Part shown: piece by piece, positions 24,543 to 33,077 of the stretch
Position numbering within the stretch: the first letter of the stretch is position 1
How the letters are laid out: each line of letters opens with the position of its first letter
From: Armatimonadota bacterium
Lineage (GTDB): Bacteria > Sysuimicrobiota > Sysuimicrobiia > Sysuimicrobiales > Humicultoraceae
Reading direction: 5' to 3'
DNA: 64,000 nucleotides
NCBI GenBank assembly: GCA_031081585.1
Contig: JAVHLY010000012.1
Location: forward strand, 22,397-86,396
Position numbers and translations under genes: made by a program
Notes under the pieces: model-generated
What the model was told of the DNA's origin: nothing
Database searches by the model: none
What the model saw: only the letters and a program-made list of their open reading frames with translations

Positions 24543-24554
24543 ACTGTATACAGT
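24543..24554 (+). promoter_or_regulatory. Perfect 12-base palindromic operator
   Basis: ACTGTATACAGT is a perfect palindrome 57 bases upstream of the GntR/FCD regulator gene. Related copies precede both transporter operons (4875, 8599). Its place suggests autoregulation of the 24612-30457 operon. Confidence 0.6.
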
Positions 24555-24611
24555 TCGCGGGCTGCGCCACCCGGAGGCGTTCCGGCGCAGACCTCTCACG
24601 CCGTCGGGATC

Positions 24612-25352
24612 GTGCCGCTGCGCGACCTCCGCCGCCTCACCCGTCCCCGGACAGGAGCGGGGGGGACCACGCCCCCCGTCCTGGCCGCCGTCCTGCGCGA
24701 GGCCATCGTCACCGGCGTCCTGCAGGCCGGCGAGGAACTGAACCAGGTCCTCCTGGCCCGCCAGTTCGGCGTGAGCCGCGTGCCGGTGCGCGAGGCCATC
24801 CGCCTGCTCGAGGCGGAAGGCCTGGTGGTCTCGCCGCCGCACCGGCGCAGCGTCGTGAGCGCACTCACCCCGGAGGTGCTGGGGGAGATCTACGAAGTGC
24901 GGGTGCGCCTGGAGGGGCTGCTGCTCGGTGCGGCGGTGCCGCGCCTCGGACCGGAGGACCTGGCCGAGGCGGACGCGCTGGTGGCGGCGATGAGCCGCCT
25001 CCGCGACCACCGGGAGTGGCTCCGTCTCAACGACCGCTTCCACGACGCCCTCTATCGGGCGGCGGGCAAGCCTTTCGTCAGCGCACTCGTCCGCCAGCTC
25101 CGCCAGCAGGTCCAGCGGTACGTGTGGTTGAGCGGCCGGGCGCTCTACCGGGCGGCGGAGGCCAATGCCGAGCACCGGCGCATTCTGGAAGCCTGTCGCG
25201 CCGGGGACGTGCCCCGCGCGCGCCGGGAGCTGCGCCGCCACCTGCTGGCCACCTACCGGGGGTTGCGCCAGGCGCTCCGGTCGACCCCATCGGGACGGCG
25301 CCGGGCGATCTCTCCCGACCGGCTGGGGACGGTCCCACCGGACCGGCCATGA
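24612..25352 (+). CDS. GntR family transcriptional regulator, FCD subfamily (operon 3)
   Basis: The 246-residue regulator has a winged helix-turn-helix (LARQFGVSRVPVREAIRLLE, near residues 50-69) and an FCD effector domain with LNDRFHDALYRAAGKPF, AEANAEHRRI and a His in RRELRRHLL, the usual metal-binding set. The GTG at 24612 is the first start after the palindrome at 24543. It heads an operon with a VOC dioxygenase, an EthD-like protein, an amidohydrolase and a molybdenum hydroxylase subunit, and most likely senses a pathway intermediate. Confidence 0.88.
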   Translation: MPLRDLRRLTRPRTGAGGTTPPVLAAVLREAIVTGVLQAGEELNQVLLARQFGVSRVPVREAIRLLEAEGLVVSPPHRRSVVSALTPEVLGEIYEVRVRLEGLLLGAAVPRLGPEDLAEADALVAAMSRLRDHREWLRLNDRFHDALYRAAGKPFVSALVRQLRQQVQRYVWLSGRALYRAAEANAEHRRILEACRAGDVPRARRELRRHLLATYRGLRQALRSTPSGRRRAISPDRLGTVPPDRP

Positions 25353-26224
25353 GGGCCCTGCTGGTGACCCACCTCGCCCACGTGGCCCTCACGGTGCCAC
25401 ACCCCGAGGACGCGGCCCGGTGGTACGCCGAAGTGCTGGGGCTCGCCATCACCGGTCGACTCCCCGACGGCGGGGTGCGCCTGGCCACAGCCCCGCCCCA
25501 CGCCGCGGTGGTGGCCCACACTGAGGTGCTCTTGCTTCCCGGCGCACCTGGTGTCCACCACATCGGTTTCGGTATACCGAATACAGAATCCCTTGCCGCA
25601 GCCGCCGCTGCCCTGCGGCGGCAGGACGTGGAGGTCCATGAGGCGACGGATGGGCCGTGCGGGGTCGGGTGGTGGGTACGCGACCCGGACGGCCACCGGG
25701 TGGAGGTGACGGTTCCCCCATCCCCCGTCCCGCGCCCCGGGGGAGCCGGTGGCCCGGCGACGCTGGTGAAGCTCGGTCACATCACGCAGCGCAGCCCCGA
25801 CCCTGTGGTGCAGGCGGCGTGGTGGCAGCGCGTTCTGGGGTTCCGCCTCTCCGACCGCATGGGGGAGACGTTTGCCTGGCTGCGATGCAACCGCGACCAC
25901 CACACCATCGCGTTCATCCGCGCCCCCCAGCCCGGGACGCACCACATCGCCTTCGAGGCCGGGGGGTGGGACGACCTACGCCGCCTCGGTGACCACCTGG
26001 CCGCCTGCGGGTGGCGCTTCGAGTTCGGACCAGGGCGGCACGGCCCCGGGAACAACCTCTTCGCCTACCTCCTCGACCCCTGGGGGCTGCGCTGGGAAGT
26101 CTTCTGTGACCTGGTGCGGATCGACGACGAGGAGACCTACACGCCCGGAGAGTGGGACCCCGGGGCGAGGCTGACCACGGTGAACCGGTGGGGCCCGCAG
26201 CCGCCGGAGTCCTTCCTGCGCTAG
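25349..26224 (+). CDS. VOC superfamily extradiol-type dioxygenase (second copy)
   Basis: This 291-residue two-module VOC protein is related to the one at 15405. Likely Fe ligands are the His in VKLGHITQRS, the His pair in PGTHHIAFEAG and the Glu in LRWEVFCDLV, with GPGNNLFAYLLDPWG before the last. The N-terminal module is intact, without the repeat tail of the first copy. It starts at ATG 25349, overlapping the regulator stop as ATGA. Probable role: cleavage of a dihydroxylated ring. Confidence 0.85.
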   Translation: MRALLVTHLAHVALTVPHPEDAARWYAEVLGLAITGRLPDGGVRLATAPPHAAVVAHTEVLLLPGAPGVHHIGFGIPNTESLAAAAAALRRQDVEVHEATDGPCGVGWWVRDPDGHRVEVTVPPSPVPRPGGAGGPATLVKLGHITQRSPDPVVQAAWWQRVLGFRLSDRMGETFAWLRCNRDHHTIAFIRAPQPGTHHIAFEAGGWDDLRRLGDHLAACGWRFEFGPGRHGPGNNLFAYLLDPWGLRWEVFCDLVRIDDEETYTPGEWDPGARLTTVNRWGPQPPESFLR

Positions 26225-26226
26225 CC

Positions 26227-26898
26227 ATGCCGCGCGGCGTCCTCTTCTCGCAGATGGAACCGGCGCCTGAGTGGGAGGTGGCCTTCAACGCCTGGTACGA
26301 CGAAGAGCACGTGCCCTCGCGCCTGGCGCTCCCCGGGTTCGTGGCCGCCGCGCGCTATGTCGCCGTCCGGGCCACGCCGAAGTACGCCGTCACCTACCTC
26401 CTGGACGACCTCGGCGCCCTGGCCACCCCGGCCTACCGGGCGCTGAAGCGCGAGCCCGCCCCGCGCACCGCGCAGATGCTGGCCGCCGTGCGCGGCTTCA
26501 CCCGCTACGTCGGCGAGGAGGTGGCCCGTCTCCACCGGGACACCGGTGAGGACGCGGGCGTGCTCGACGCACCCTACCTCTATGCGGTCTTCTTGGCGGT
26601 GCCCGAAGCGCGGGAAGCGGAGTTCGAGCGCTGGTACGACCAGGAGCACGGCCCCCTGCTCCTGCGCCACCCCGCCTGGCGGGCGTTGCGGCGCTACCGT
26701 CTGCGCGAGGCGGCGGGCGGGGCGTGGACCCACCTGACCCTCCACTTCCTGGACGACCTGGCGGCCCTGGAGTCGCCCGAGCGGGCGGCAGCGCGCGCCA
26801 CCCCCTGGCGGGAGCGGCTGGCCGCAGAACCCTGGTTCGCGCCGGATGCCGCCGTCTACGCCCGCCTGCCGCGGCGGTGGGGCGGAGGAGCGCGGTGA
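26227..26898 (+). CDS. Duplicated EthD/dimeric alpha-beta barrel protein
   Basis: The 223-residue protein is built from two similar halves. FNAWYDEEHVPSRLALPGF (residues about 17-35) and FERWYDQEHGPLLLRHPAW (about 136-154) share the WYDxEH motif of EthD-like ferredoxin folds found in aromatic and polyketide pathways. One chain can therefore form a barrel that other members form as dimers. The function could be an isomerase, a lactone-forming step or a small-molecule binder. ATG 26227 is chosen because it directly follows the VOC gene and the duplicated fold begins there. Confidence 0.7.
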   Translation: MPRGVLFSQMEPAPEWEVAFNAWYDEEHVPSRLALPGFVAAARYVAVRATPKYAVTYLLDDLGALATPAYRALKREPAPRTAQMLAAVRGFTRYVGEEVARLHRDTGEDAGVLDAPYLYAVFLAVPEAREAEFERWYDQEHGPLLLRHPAWRALRRYRLREAAGGAWTHLTLHFLDDLAALESPERAAARATPWRERLAAEPWFAPDAAVYARLPRRWGGGAR

Positions 26899-28097
26899 CG
26901 CTGGCCGGGGGGGCCGTCCCGCCGGCGGCCATCGTGAACATCGGGACGGTGGTCACGGGGGAGCTCGACCGCCCCCTGCTGGAGGCGGACACCGTCCTGC
27001 TGCGCGGGGGGCGCATCGCCGCCGTCGGGACACGCGACCAGGTGGACGTCGGCGAGGCCGCCGTCGTGGTCGACGCCGCCGGGGCCACGCTGGCTCCGGG
27101 GCTGATCGACTCCCACTGCCACGTCGTCATCGGGGACTACACGCCGCGCCAGAAGACGGTGGACTTCCTGGAGAGCTACGTGCACGGAGGCATCACGCGC
27201 TGCATCTCGCCCAGCGAGGTGCACGCCCCGGGACGCCCGCGCGACCCGGCGGGCGTGAAGGCCCTCGCCCTGGCGGCCCAGCGCTGCTTCCGCGACTTCC
27301 GCCCGGGCGGCATGACGGTGCACGCCGGCTGCCTCATCCTGGAACCGGGGCTGGAAGAGCGCGACTTCGCCGAGCTCGCCCGGGAGGGCGTCTGGCTGGC
27401 CAAGGCCGGGTTCGGCGCCTTCGCCCGCCCGCGCGACTGCGCGCCTCTCGTCCGCTGGGCCCAGCGGCACGGGTTCGTGGTGATGTGCCACAGCGGGGGC
27501 GCCTCCATCCCCGGCTCCTCCCCAGTGACGGCCGACGACCTGCTGGCCATGCAGCCGGACGTCAGCGGTCACGTGAACGGCGGCCCGACGGCCATGGCCG
27601 ACGAGGACGTGGAGCGGGTGATCACAGAGAGCACGATGGCCCTGCAGGTGGTCCAGGCGGGAAACCTGCGCTCGGCCCTCCACGTGGTGCGCCGTGCCGC
27701 GGAGACGGGCAACCTCCACCGCCTGCTCATCGCCAGCGACACGCCGACGGGGACGGGGGTGATGCCGCTGGCGGTGCTGAAGTCAGCGGCGGAGCTCGTG
27801 TCGCTGGCCCCGCTGGCGCCCGCGGTGGCGCTGGCCGCAGCGACGGGGAACGTGGGGCGGGTCTACCGGCTGGACGCCGGGATCGTCGCCCCCGGCCGCC
27901 CTGCGGACCTGGTGCTCCTCGACGCCCCGCTGGGCGGGCACGGGCGGGATGCCCTGGACGCGCTCGCCCGCGGCGACATCCCGGCAGTGGCCGCCGTCAT
28001 CACGCAGGGGGTGCTGCGCGTGCTCGCCAGCCGGAACACGCCCCCGCCTGTGCGCCCCGTCCGGGTGGTCCGGGGGAGCGCCACGGCGCCCGCGTGA
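26895..28097 (+). CDS. Amidohydrolase, enamidase-like
   Basis: The 400-residue protein has the metal-dependent amidohydrolase fold. The HxH site appears as DSHCHVVIGDYTPRQKTVDF, later CHSGG and SGHVNGG supply further His ligands, and the late Asp lies in LIASDTPTGTG. The loop HGGITRCISPSEVHAPGRP resembles enamidase of the nicotinate fermentation pathway of Eubacterium barkeri, which opens a tetrahydro-oxonicotinate ring. The assignment at family level is firm and the enamidase reaction is an inference. It lies directly before a molybdenum hydroxylase subunit, as expected for N-heterocycle breakdown. Confidence 0.75.
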   Translation: MTLAGGAVPPAAIVNIGTVVTGELDRPLLEADTVLLRGGRIAAVGTRDQVDVGEAAVVVDAAGATLAPGLIDSHCHVVIGDYTPRQKTVDFLESYVHGGITRCISPSEVHAPGRPRDPAGVKALALAAQRCFRDFRPGGMTVHAGCLILEPGLEERDFAELAREGVWLAKAGFGAFARPRDCAPLVRWAQRHGFVVMCHSGGASIPGSSPVTADDLLAMQPDVSGHVNGGPTAMADEDVERVITESTMALQVVQAGNLRSALHVVRRAAETGNLHRLLIASDTPTGTGVMPLAVLKSAAELVSLAPLAPAVALAAATGNVGRVYRLDAGIVAPGRPADLVLLDAPLGGHGRDALDALARGDIPAVAAVITQGVLRVLASRNTPPPVRPVRVVRGSATAPA

Positions 28098-30457
28098 GCA
28101 TGTCCGGGCAGCCGCGCGCGCTGTCGCACGCGTCCCCGCCGGCCGAGCACCTCCCGCTCCTCACCGGCCGGGGTCGGTTCATCGGCGACCTGGTCCTGCC
28201 GGGGATGGTGCACGTGGCCCTCCTGCGCAGCCCGCACGCCCACGCCCGCATCGCCCGACTGGATACGCGCGCCGCCGCCCGCGCCCCGGGCGTGGTGGCG
28301 GTCGTCACCGCCGCCGACCTGGGCCCGGCCAACCGCCCCCTGCCGCCACGCGTCCCGCACCCGGCGCTCACCGACCCGCGCGGGCCGCGACCGCTGGCCG
28401 AGGGCGTCGTCCGCCACGTGGGCGAGGCCGTGGCCGCCGTGGTGGCGGAGTCGGCGGCCGCCGCCGCAGACGCCCTGGAGCGCGTCGCGGTCACTTACGA
28501 GGCCCTGCCGGCCGCCGCCGACGTGGAGGCGGCCCTGCACCCCGACGCCCCCCGCGTGCACGCCGACCGCCCGGACAACGTGGCGGCGCGCTGGACGACG
28601 GCCGCCGGCGACGTCGGAGCGATCCTGCGGGAGGCCCCGGTCGTGGTCCGGCTGCGGCTGGAGATCGCCCGTGGCCACGGCCAGCCCCTCGAGCCGCGCG
28701 GAGTGGTGGCGGTGTGGGACGAGACGGCACAGGTCCTCACCCTCTGGTCCTCCACGCAGGCACCCTACGCCGTCCGCGACGTGGTGGCGGCCGCGCTGGG
28801 ATTGGCGCCCGGGCAGGTCCGGGTGCGCGTCCCCGACGTGGGCGGCGGCTTCGGCCTCAAGGGCGCACCCTACCCGGAGGAGGTGCTGGTGGCCTGGCTG
28901 GCCCGGCACCTGTGCCGGCCGGTGCGCTGGCTGGAAGGGCGGGCCGAGTCCTTTGTCGCCTCGGTGCAGGACCGCCGGCAGGTGCACGAGGTGGCCGTGG
29001 GCGCCGACCGGGAGGGACGGGTGCTGGCGCTCGACCACCGCTTCCTGCTCGACGTGGGCGCTTATCTGCCCTTCGGCATCCCCGTGGGGGCAAACCTGCA
29101 GAGCCACGTGCCCGGTCCCTACGCCATCCCCCACCTGCGCACCGAGCTGGTGGCCGTCTACACCCACTGCACCCCCACCGGCCCGTGGCGCGGCGCGGGA
29201 CGGCCTCAGGCCAACTTCGTGGTGGAACGGGCGCTCGACCAGGTGGCGCGCTGCCTGGGCCTCGATCCCGTCGCGGTGCGCCGCCGCAACCTGATCCGTC
29301 CCGCGCAGATGCCCTACGCCACCGGCCTGCGCCTGGCCACCGGCACGCCCGTGGTCTACGACAGCGGGGACTACCCCGCGCTGCTCGACCGCGTGCTCCA
29401 GCTCTTCCGGTACGAGGAGCGCCGCCGCTGGCAGGCGGCGGCACGGGCGGCCGGGCGCGCCTGCGGCCTTGGCGTGGTCTGTGGCATCGAGGCGAGCGGC
29501 GGTGGCGGGGTGGAGGGCGCGGCGGTCCGCGTGGAGCCCGACGGCACGGTGCGGGTGGCCGTGGGCAGCCCGGCGCAGGGGCAGGCCCACCGCACGGCGC
29601 TCGGCCGCCTGGTGGCCCAGGTCCTGGGTGTCCGCCCCGAGGCGGTGATCGTCGAGGGCGGCGACACCGCCCTGCTGCCGAAGGGTTCGGGGACCTTCGG
29701 GAGCCGCACGCTCGTCGTCGCCGGCACCGCCGCCGCGGAGGCGGCGCGGGCGGTGCGCAGGCGCGCGCTGGGCCGGGCCGCCCGGCGCCTCCGCGTGGGC
29801 CCCGCCGACCTCGAGACCGTCGACGGCGCCATCCGGGTGCGCGGGGCACCGCAGCGCACCGTCACCTGGGCGACCGTGGCGGCGGACGGGGAGGAACCGC
29901 TCCAGGCCACGCACCTCTTCACCCCGCCCGGCCCGGTCTGGAGCAGCGGCGCGGCGGCGTGTGCGGTGGAGCTCGACCGTGAGACCGGCGAGGTACGGGT
30001 CGAGGCGTACGTCTTCGTCCACGACTGCGGCGTGGTCCTCAACCCCGACCTGGTGGAGGGGCAGGTGCTGGGAGCGATCGTGAACGGGCTGGGCAACGTC
30101 CTCTGCGAGCACCTGGTCTACGACGCGCAGGGGCAGTTGCTCACGGCCACGCTCATGGACTACGGCCTCCCCCGGGCGGCGCGGCAGCCGCCGATCCGTC
30201 TGGGCCACCAGGAGACGCCCTCGCCCGCCAACCCGCTGGGCGTCAAGGGGGTAGGGGAGAGCGGCATCATCACCGTCGCCAGCGCCCTGGCCCAGGCGGT
30301 GGAGGACGCCGTCGACGACCCGGCCCTGGTCGTGACGGCCGTGCCCATCCTGCCCTGGCAGGTGCTGCGCTGGTTGGCCGGCCGGTCCGGTCCCTGCGGC
30401 CCCGGCGGGGAACGGTCCGGGCCCAGTGCGCCCCCAGGCCCCGACTTCGTGCGGTAG
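28094..30457 (+). CDS. Xanthine dehydrogenase family molybdopterin-binding subunit
   Basis: The product is about 787 residues from GTG 28094 (ATG 28100 is equally possible). It starts with the aldehyde oxidase a/b hammerhead (GRGRFIGDLVLPGMVHVALL), then has molybdopterin-site motifs VGGGFGLKG, GPWRGAGRPQANFVVERALD and NPLGVKGVGESG with the expected catalytic Glu near the C-terminus. The family hydroxylates heteroaromatic rings or aldehydes using water. The FAD and 2Fe-2S subunits normally encoded beside it are absent on both sides, so this subunit must borrow partners or they lie elsewhere. The C-terminus ends in a Pro/Gly-rich tail. Confidence 0.88.
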   Translation: MSMSGQPRALSHASPPAEHLPLLTGRGRFIGDLVLPGMVHVALLRSPHAHARIARLDTRAAARAPGVVAVVTAADLGPANRPLPPRVPHPALTDPRGPRPLAEGVVRHVGEAVAAVVAESAAAAADALERVAVTYEALPAAADVEAALHPDAPRVHADRPDNVAARWTTAAGDVGAILREAPVVVRLRLEIARGHGQPLEPRGVVAVWDETAQVLTLWSSTQAPYAVRDVVAAALGLAPGQVRVRVPDVGGGFGLKGAPYPEEVLVAWLARHLCRPVRWLEGRAESFVASVQDRRQVHEVAVGADREGRVLALDHRFLLDVGAYLPFGIPVGANLQSHVPGPYAIPHLRTELVAVYTHCTPTGPWRGAGRPQANFVVERALDQVARCLGLDPVAVRRRNLIRPAQMPYATGLRLATGTPVVYDSGDYPALLDRVLQLFRYEERRRWQAAARAAGRACGLGVVCGIEASGGGGVEGAAVRVEPDGTVRVAVGSPAQGQAHRTALGRLVAQVLGVRPEAVIVEGGDTALLPKGSGTFGSRTLVVAGTAAAEAARAVRRRALGRAARRLRVGPADLETVDGAIRVRGAPQRTVTWATVAADGEEPLQATHLFTPPGPVWSSGAAACAVELDRETGEVRVEAYVFVHDCGVVLNPDLVEGQVLGAIVNGLGNVLCEHLVYDAQGQLLTATLMDYGLPRAARQPPIRLGHQETPSPANPLGVKGVGESGIITVASALAQAVEDAVDDPALVVTAVPILPWQVLRWLAGRSGPCGPGGERSGPSAPPGPDFVR

Positions 30458-30485
30458 GCCTCGACCCCCGGGCTCGCGGAGCAGG

Positions 30486-30555
30486 CTGTCTCAACGGCGA
30501 TCTCCGTGGGGACACCCCGTGCATCCGGGCCGTTGGCGTGCCATGGTTGAGACAG
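30486..30555 (+). promoter_or_regulatory. Leader with two mutually exclusive stems
   Basis: CTGTCTCAAC (30486-30495) pairs perfectly with GTTGAGACAG (30546-30555). CAACGGC (30492-30498), sharing four of those bases, pairs instead with GCCGTTG (30529-30535). The distal stem ends at the edge of the Shine-Dalgarno region of the gene at 30569. This could be an RNA switch, an attenuator or a palindromic insertion scar. Confidence 0.4.
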
Positions 30556-30568
30556 GGAGGTGGGAGCG

Positions 30569-31246
30569 ATGCCTCAGCCGGCGCTGGTGCGGTCGGTCAC
30601 GCTCCCGGCCGGCGGGGTCACGCTGGCGGGAGACCTCGCCCTCCCGGAGGATCCCAAGGGAGTCGTCCTCTTCGTGCACGGCAGCGGCAGCAGCCGCCAC
30701 AGCCCCCGCAACCGCTTCGTCGCCGAACGCCTCCAGGCGGTGGGGCTGGCCACCCTGCTCTTCGACCTCCTTACCGAGGAGGAGGAAGCGGTCGACCTCC
30801 GCACGGCCCACCTGCGCTTCGACATCGACCTGCTCACCCGCCGGGTGCTGGACGCGCTGGCCTGGGCGGGCCGCCAGCCGGAGACGGGCCCGCTGCGCGT
30901 GGGGCTCTTCGGGGCGAGCACGGGTGCGGCGGCCGCGCTGGTGGCCGCGGCGGAGCGGCCCGGTGCCGTGGCCGCCGTCGTCTCCCGGGGCGGGCGGCCG
31001 GACCTGGCAGGGGAGGCGGTCCTGCGGCGCGTGCGCGCCCCCACGCTGCTGATCGTGGGCGAGCGGGACGCACCGGTGCTCGCGCTCAACCGCGAGGCGC
31101 TGGCGATCCTGGGCGGGGAGAAGGCCCTCGAGATCGTGCCGGGGGCGACGCACCTCTTCGAGGAACCGGGCGCGCTGGAGGAGGTGGCGCGCCTGGCGGC
31201 CGACTGGTTCGTCCGCCACCTGAGCACGCCACCTCCCCTGGCCTGA
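30569..31246 (+). CDS. Alpha/beta hydrolase (dienelactone hydrolase-like)
   Basis: The 225-residue protein has an alpha/beta-hydrolase core: VVLFVHGSGSSRHSPRNRFV with the oxyanion region, nucleophile elbow GLFGASTGAAAA (Ser in GxSxG), Asp in LLIVGERDAPV and His in PGATHLFEEPG. This complete triad indicates an active esterase or hydrolase. Similar proteins often occur next to phosphoribosyltransferase domains. The ATG at 30569 follows GGGAGG. The leader upstream contains alternative hairpins. It may belong to the preceding catabolic region or stand alone. Confidence 0.8.
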   Translation: MPQPALVRSVTLPAGGVTLAGDLALPEDPKGVVLFVHGSGSSRHSPRNRFVAERLQAVGLATLLFDLLTEEEEAVDLRTAHLRFDIDLLTRRVLDALAWAGRQPETGPLRVGLFGASTGAAAALVAAAERPGAVAAVVSRGGRPDLAGEAVLRRVRAPTLLIVGERDAPVLALNREALAILGGEKALEIVPGATHLFEEPGALEEVARLAADWFVRHLSTPPPLA

Positions 31247-31410
31247 CGGCGCGGTTGTGACGCCAGCGCCGGTGCGTGACCAGCCGCCGGTCCAGGCTCT
31301 GCTCGCGGGCGCGGTGGTCCACGGCGTAGAGGATGGCCCGCGTGCGGCCACCTCGGGCTGGAAGCTCGGCGGCACCGGCTGCGCCCGGTGGAGCAGACGG
31401 CTCTTGCGCG

Positions 31411-32595
31411 TCAGCGCGCCGCCACCCGGTAGACCGCGCCGCCGTGGTGCACCAGGTACAGCTCGCCGGACTGGTCCTCGCCGAACGAGGAGATGTTCAC
31501 CGCCTGCTGGTGGAGGAGGGTCATGGCCCACCCATTGCCTTCCGGCCGCAGGCCCCAGATGCGCCCGCTGCAGTAGTCCCCAAAGACGTACCAGCCGCGC
31601 AGGGCGGCGAAGGCCGTGCCGCGGTAGACGAACCCCCCGGTGACGGCGCAGCCCCAGGCGTGGGTCTCGTACTCGGCGATGGGCAGCTCCAGCCCCGTCC
31701 GGTCGCACCCGGAGGGCGGGTTGAAGCACAGCGACCCCTCCATGATGCGCCAGCCGTAGTTGCCGCCCGGGCGGATCAGGTCGATCTCCTCCCGCGCCCC
31801 CTGCCCCACGTCGCCCAGGAAGAGGCGTCCGTCGCAGCGGTCGAAGCTGAAGCGCCACGGGTTGCGCAGGCCGTAGGCGTAGATCTCCCCGCGCGCCCCG
31901 GCCCGCCCCACCAACGGGTTGCCGCGCGGGATGGCGTAGGGGGTGCCGGCGTCGACGTCGATGCGCAGGAGCTTGCCCAGCAGGTCCCCCAGGTTCTGCG
32001 CGCGGTTCTGGGGATCGCCGGCGCTGCCGCCGTCGCCCAGCCCGATGTAGAGGAAGCCGTCGGGCCCGAAGAGGTTCAACCCCCCGTTGTGGTTGCTGTA
32101 GGGCTGGGGGACGACCAGCACCTCACGGGCGCTGGTGGGGTCGGCCACGTCGGGATGGCCGGAGGAGACCCGGTACTCGGCGATCACGGAGGCGCCGTCC
32201 GGCCGGCGCGTGTAGTTCACGAAGAAGCGCCCGGTGGTGGCGTAGCGCGGGTGGAAGGCCACGCTCAGCAGGCCCTGCTCCCCGCCGGCGAGCACGAGGC
32301 TGCGGATGTCGAGGAAGGGCGTGGACAGCACCGTCCCGCCGCGAACGATGCGGATGCGGCCGGGTTGCTCCACGACGAAGAGGCGGCCCGACCCGTCCCC
32401 GGCGTGGGTGAGGTGGACGGGCTGGTCGAGCCCCGTGGTAACGAGCTGCAGGCTCAGCGTCGGCGGGGTGGCACCCGGAACGGGACAGGTGACCGGGGCA
32501 GCGAGCGGTGGGACTGACTGCACACACCCGGCGAGGAGGACGGCCATGAGCAGTCGTGCCCCCCGCCCGGCCGTCGTGGCCCTGCGACGGCGCAT
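31411..32595 (-). CDS. PQQ-dependent sugar dehydrogenase-like lipoprotein
   Basis: The 394-residue protein of the glucose/sorbosone dehydrogenase (six-bladed propeller, Hhip-like) family has LTHAGDGSGRLFVVEQPGRI, LAGGEQGLLSVAFHPRY, NHNGGLNLFGPDGFLYIGLG with the catalytic His, and GEIYAYGLRNPWRFSFD. The start at ATG 32595 gives a signal sequence ending in a lipobox LLAGC, so it is likely an exported lipoprotein. It would oxidise sugars or sugar acids outside the membrane using PQQ. No PQQ synthesis genes are in the window. Confidence 0.88.
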   Translation of the reverse strand: MRRRRATTAGRGARLLMAVLLAGCVQSVPPLAAPVTCPVPGATPPTLSLQLVTTGLDQPVHLTHAGDGSGRLFVVEQPGRIRIVRGGTVLSTPFLDIRSLVLAGGEQGLLSVAFHPRYATTGRFFVNYTRRPDGASVIAEYRVSSGHPDVADPTSAREVLVVPQPYSNHNGGLNLFGPDGFLYIGLGDGGSAGDPQNRAQNLGDLLGKLLRIDVDAGTPYAIPRGNPLVGRAGARGEIYAYGLRNPWRFSFDRCDGRLFLGDVGQGAREEIDLIRPGGNYGWRIMEGSLCFNPPSGCDRTGLELPIAEYETHAWGCAVTGGFVYRGTAFAALRGWYVFGDYCSGRIWGLRPEGNGWAMTLLHQQAVNISSFGEDQSGELYLVHHGGAVYRVAAR

Positions 32596-32630
32596 GGAGG
32601 CCGGGCCACGGGGGTAGGCGGCGGTGGGGC

Positions 32631-33020
32631 CTATCGGCTGACCTCGGGGCCGTCCTCCAGCCACTCCGTGGGATAGGTCGCCGTGCGCGGGACGACGCAG
32701 AGGAACTCCACCGGCTCGTCCGTGGGGTTCTCGTACCAGTGCGCCGCCCCGGCGGGGATGAAGATGGCCTGGCCCGGCCCGACCTCGCGCACCTCGTCGT
32801 CGATGCCGACGCGCATGCGGCCCGAGAGGACGTACTGCTCGTGCTCGATGGTGGGATGGCGGTGGGCCGGGATGCGCCCGCCCGGCGCCAGGGTGAAGAC
32901 ACGCGTGACGAAGTGCGGCGCCCCGTCGTCGGGCCCGATGAGGACGCGCATCTGCGCCCCCCGCGCGCGTTCCACCGGCCGGGGTTCCACGTCGCGCGCC
33001 GTGCGCACCACTCCGCCCAC
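32631..33020 (-). CDS. Cupin domain protein
   Basis: The 129-residue single cupin has motif 1 GGRIPAHRHPTIEHEQYVL with three His and a Glu, and motif 2 FIPAGAAHWYENP with a fourth His, so the metal site is complete. The function is open. The GTG at 33020 lies only six bases after a TATACT (33032-33027, minus strand), suggesting a leaderless mRNA. Confidence 0.8.
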   Translation of the reverse strand: MGGVVRTARDVEPRPVERARGAQMRVLIGPDDGAPHFVTRVFTLAPGGRIPAHRHPTIEHEQYVLSGRMRVGIDDEVREVGPGQAIFIPAGAAHWYENPTDEPVEFLCVVPRTATYPTEWLEDGPEVSR

Positions 33021-33077
33021 GGCTTCAGTATACGCGGAGGAGCCTTCGGCCGGTCCCCGGACCGGGGCGTGGGCGCC

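Noticed and set aside
25569..25586. GGTATACC-type palindrome as another GntR operator
   Set aside because: Lies inside the VOC coding sequence and lacks the ACTGT arms.
26846..28093. 1203-residue reading of the molybdenum hydroxylase gene starting at 26846
   Set aside because: The first 416 residues are the shifted frame of the amidohydrolase gene. The hammerhead domain begins only after 28094.
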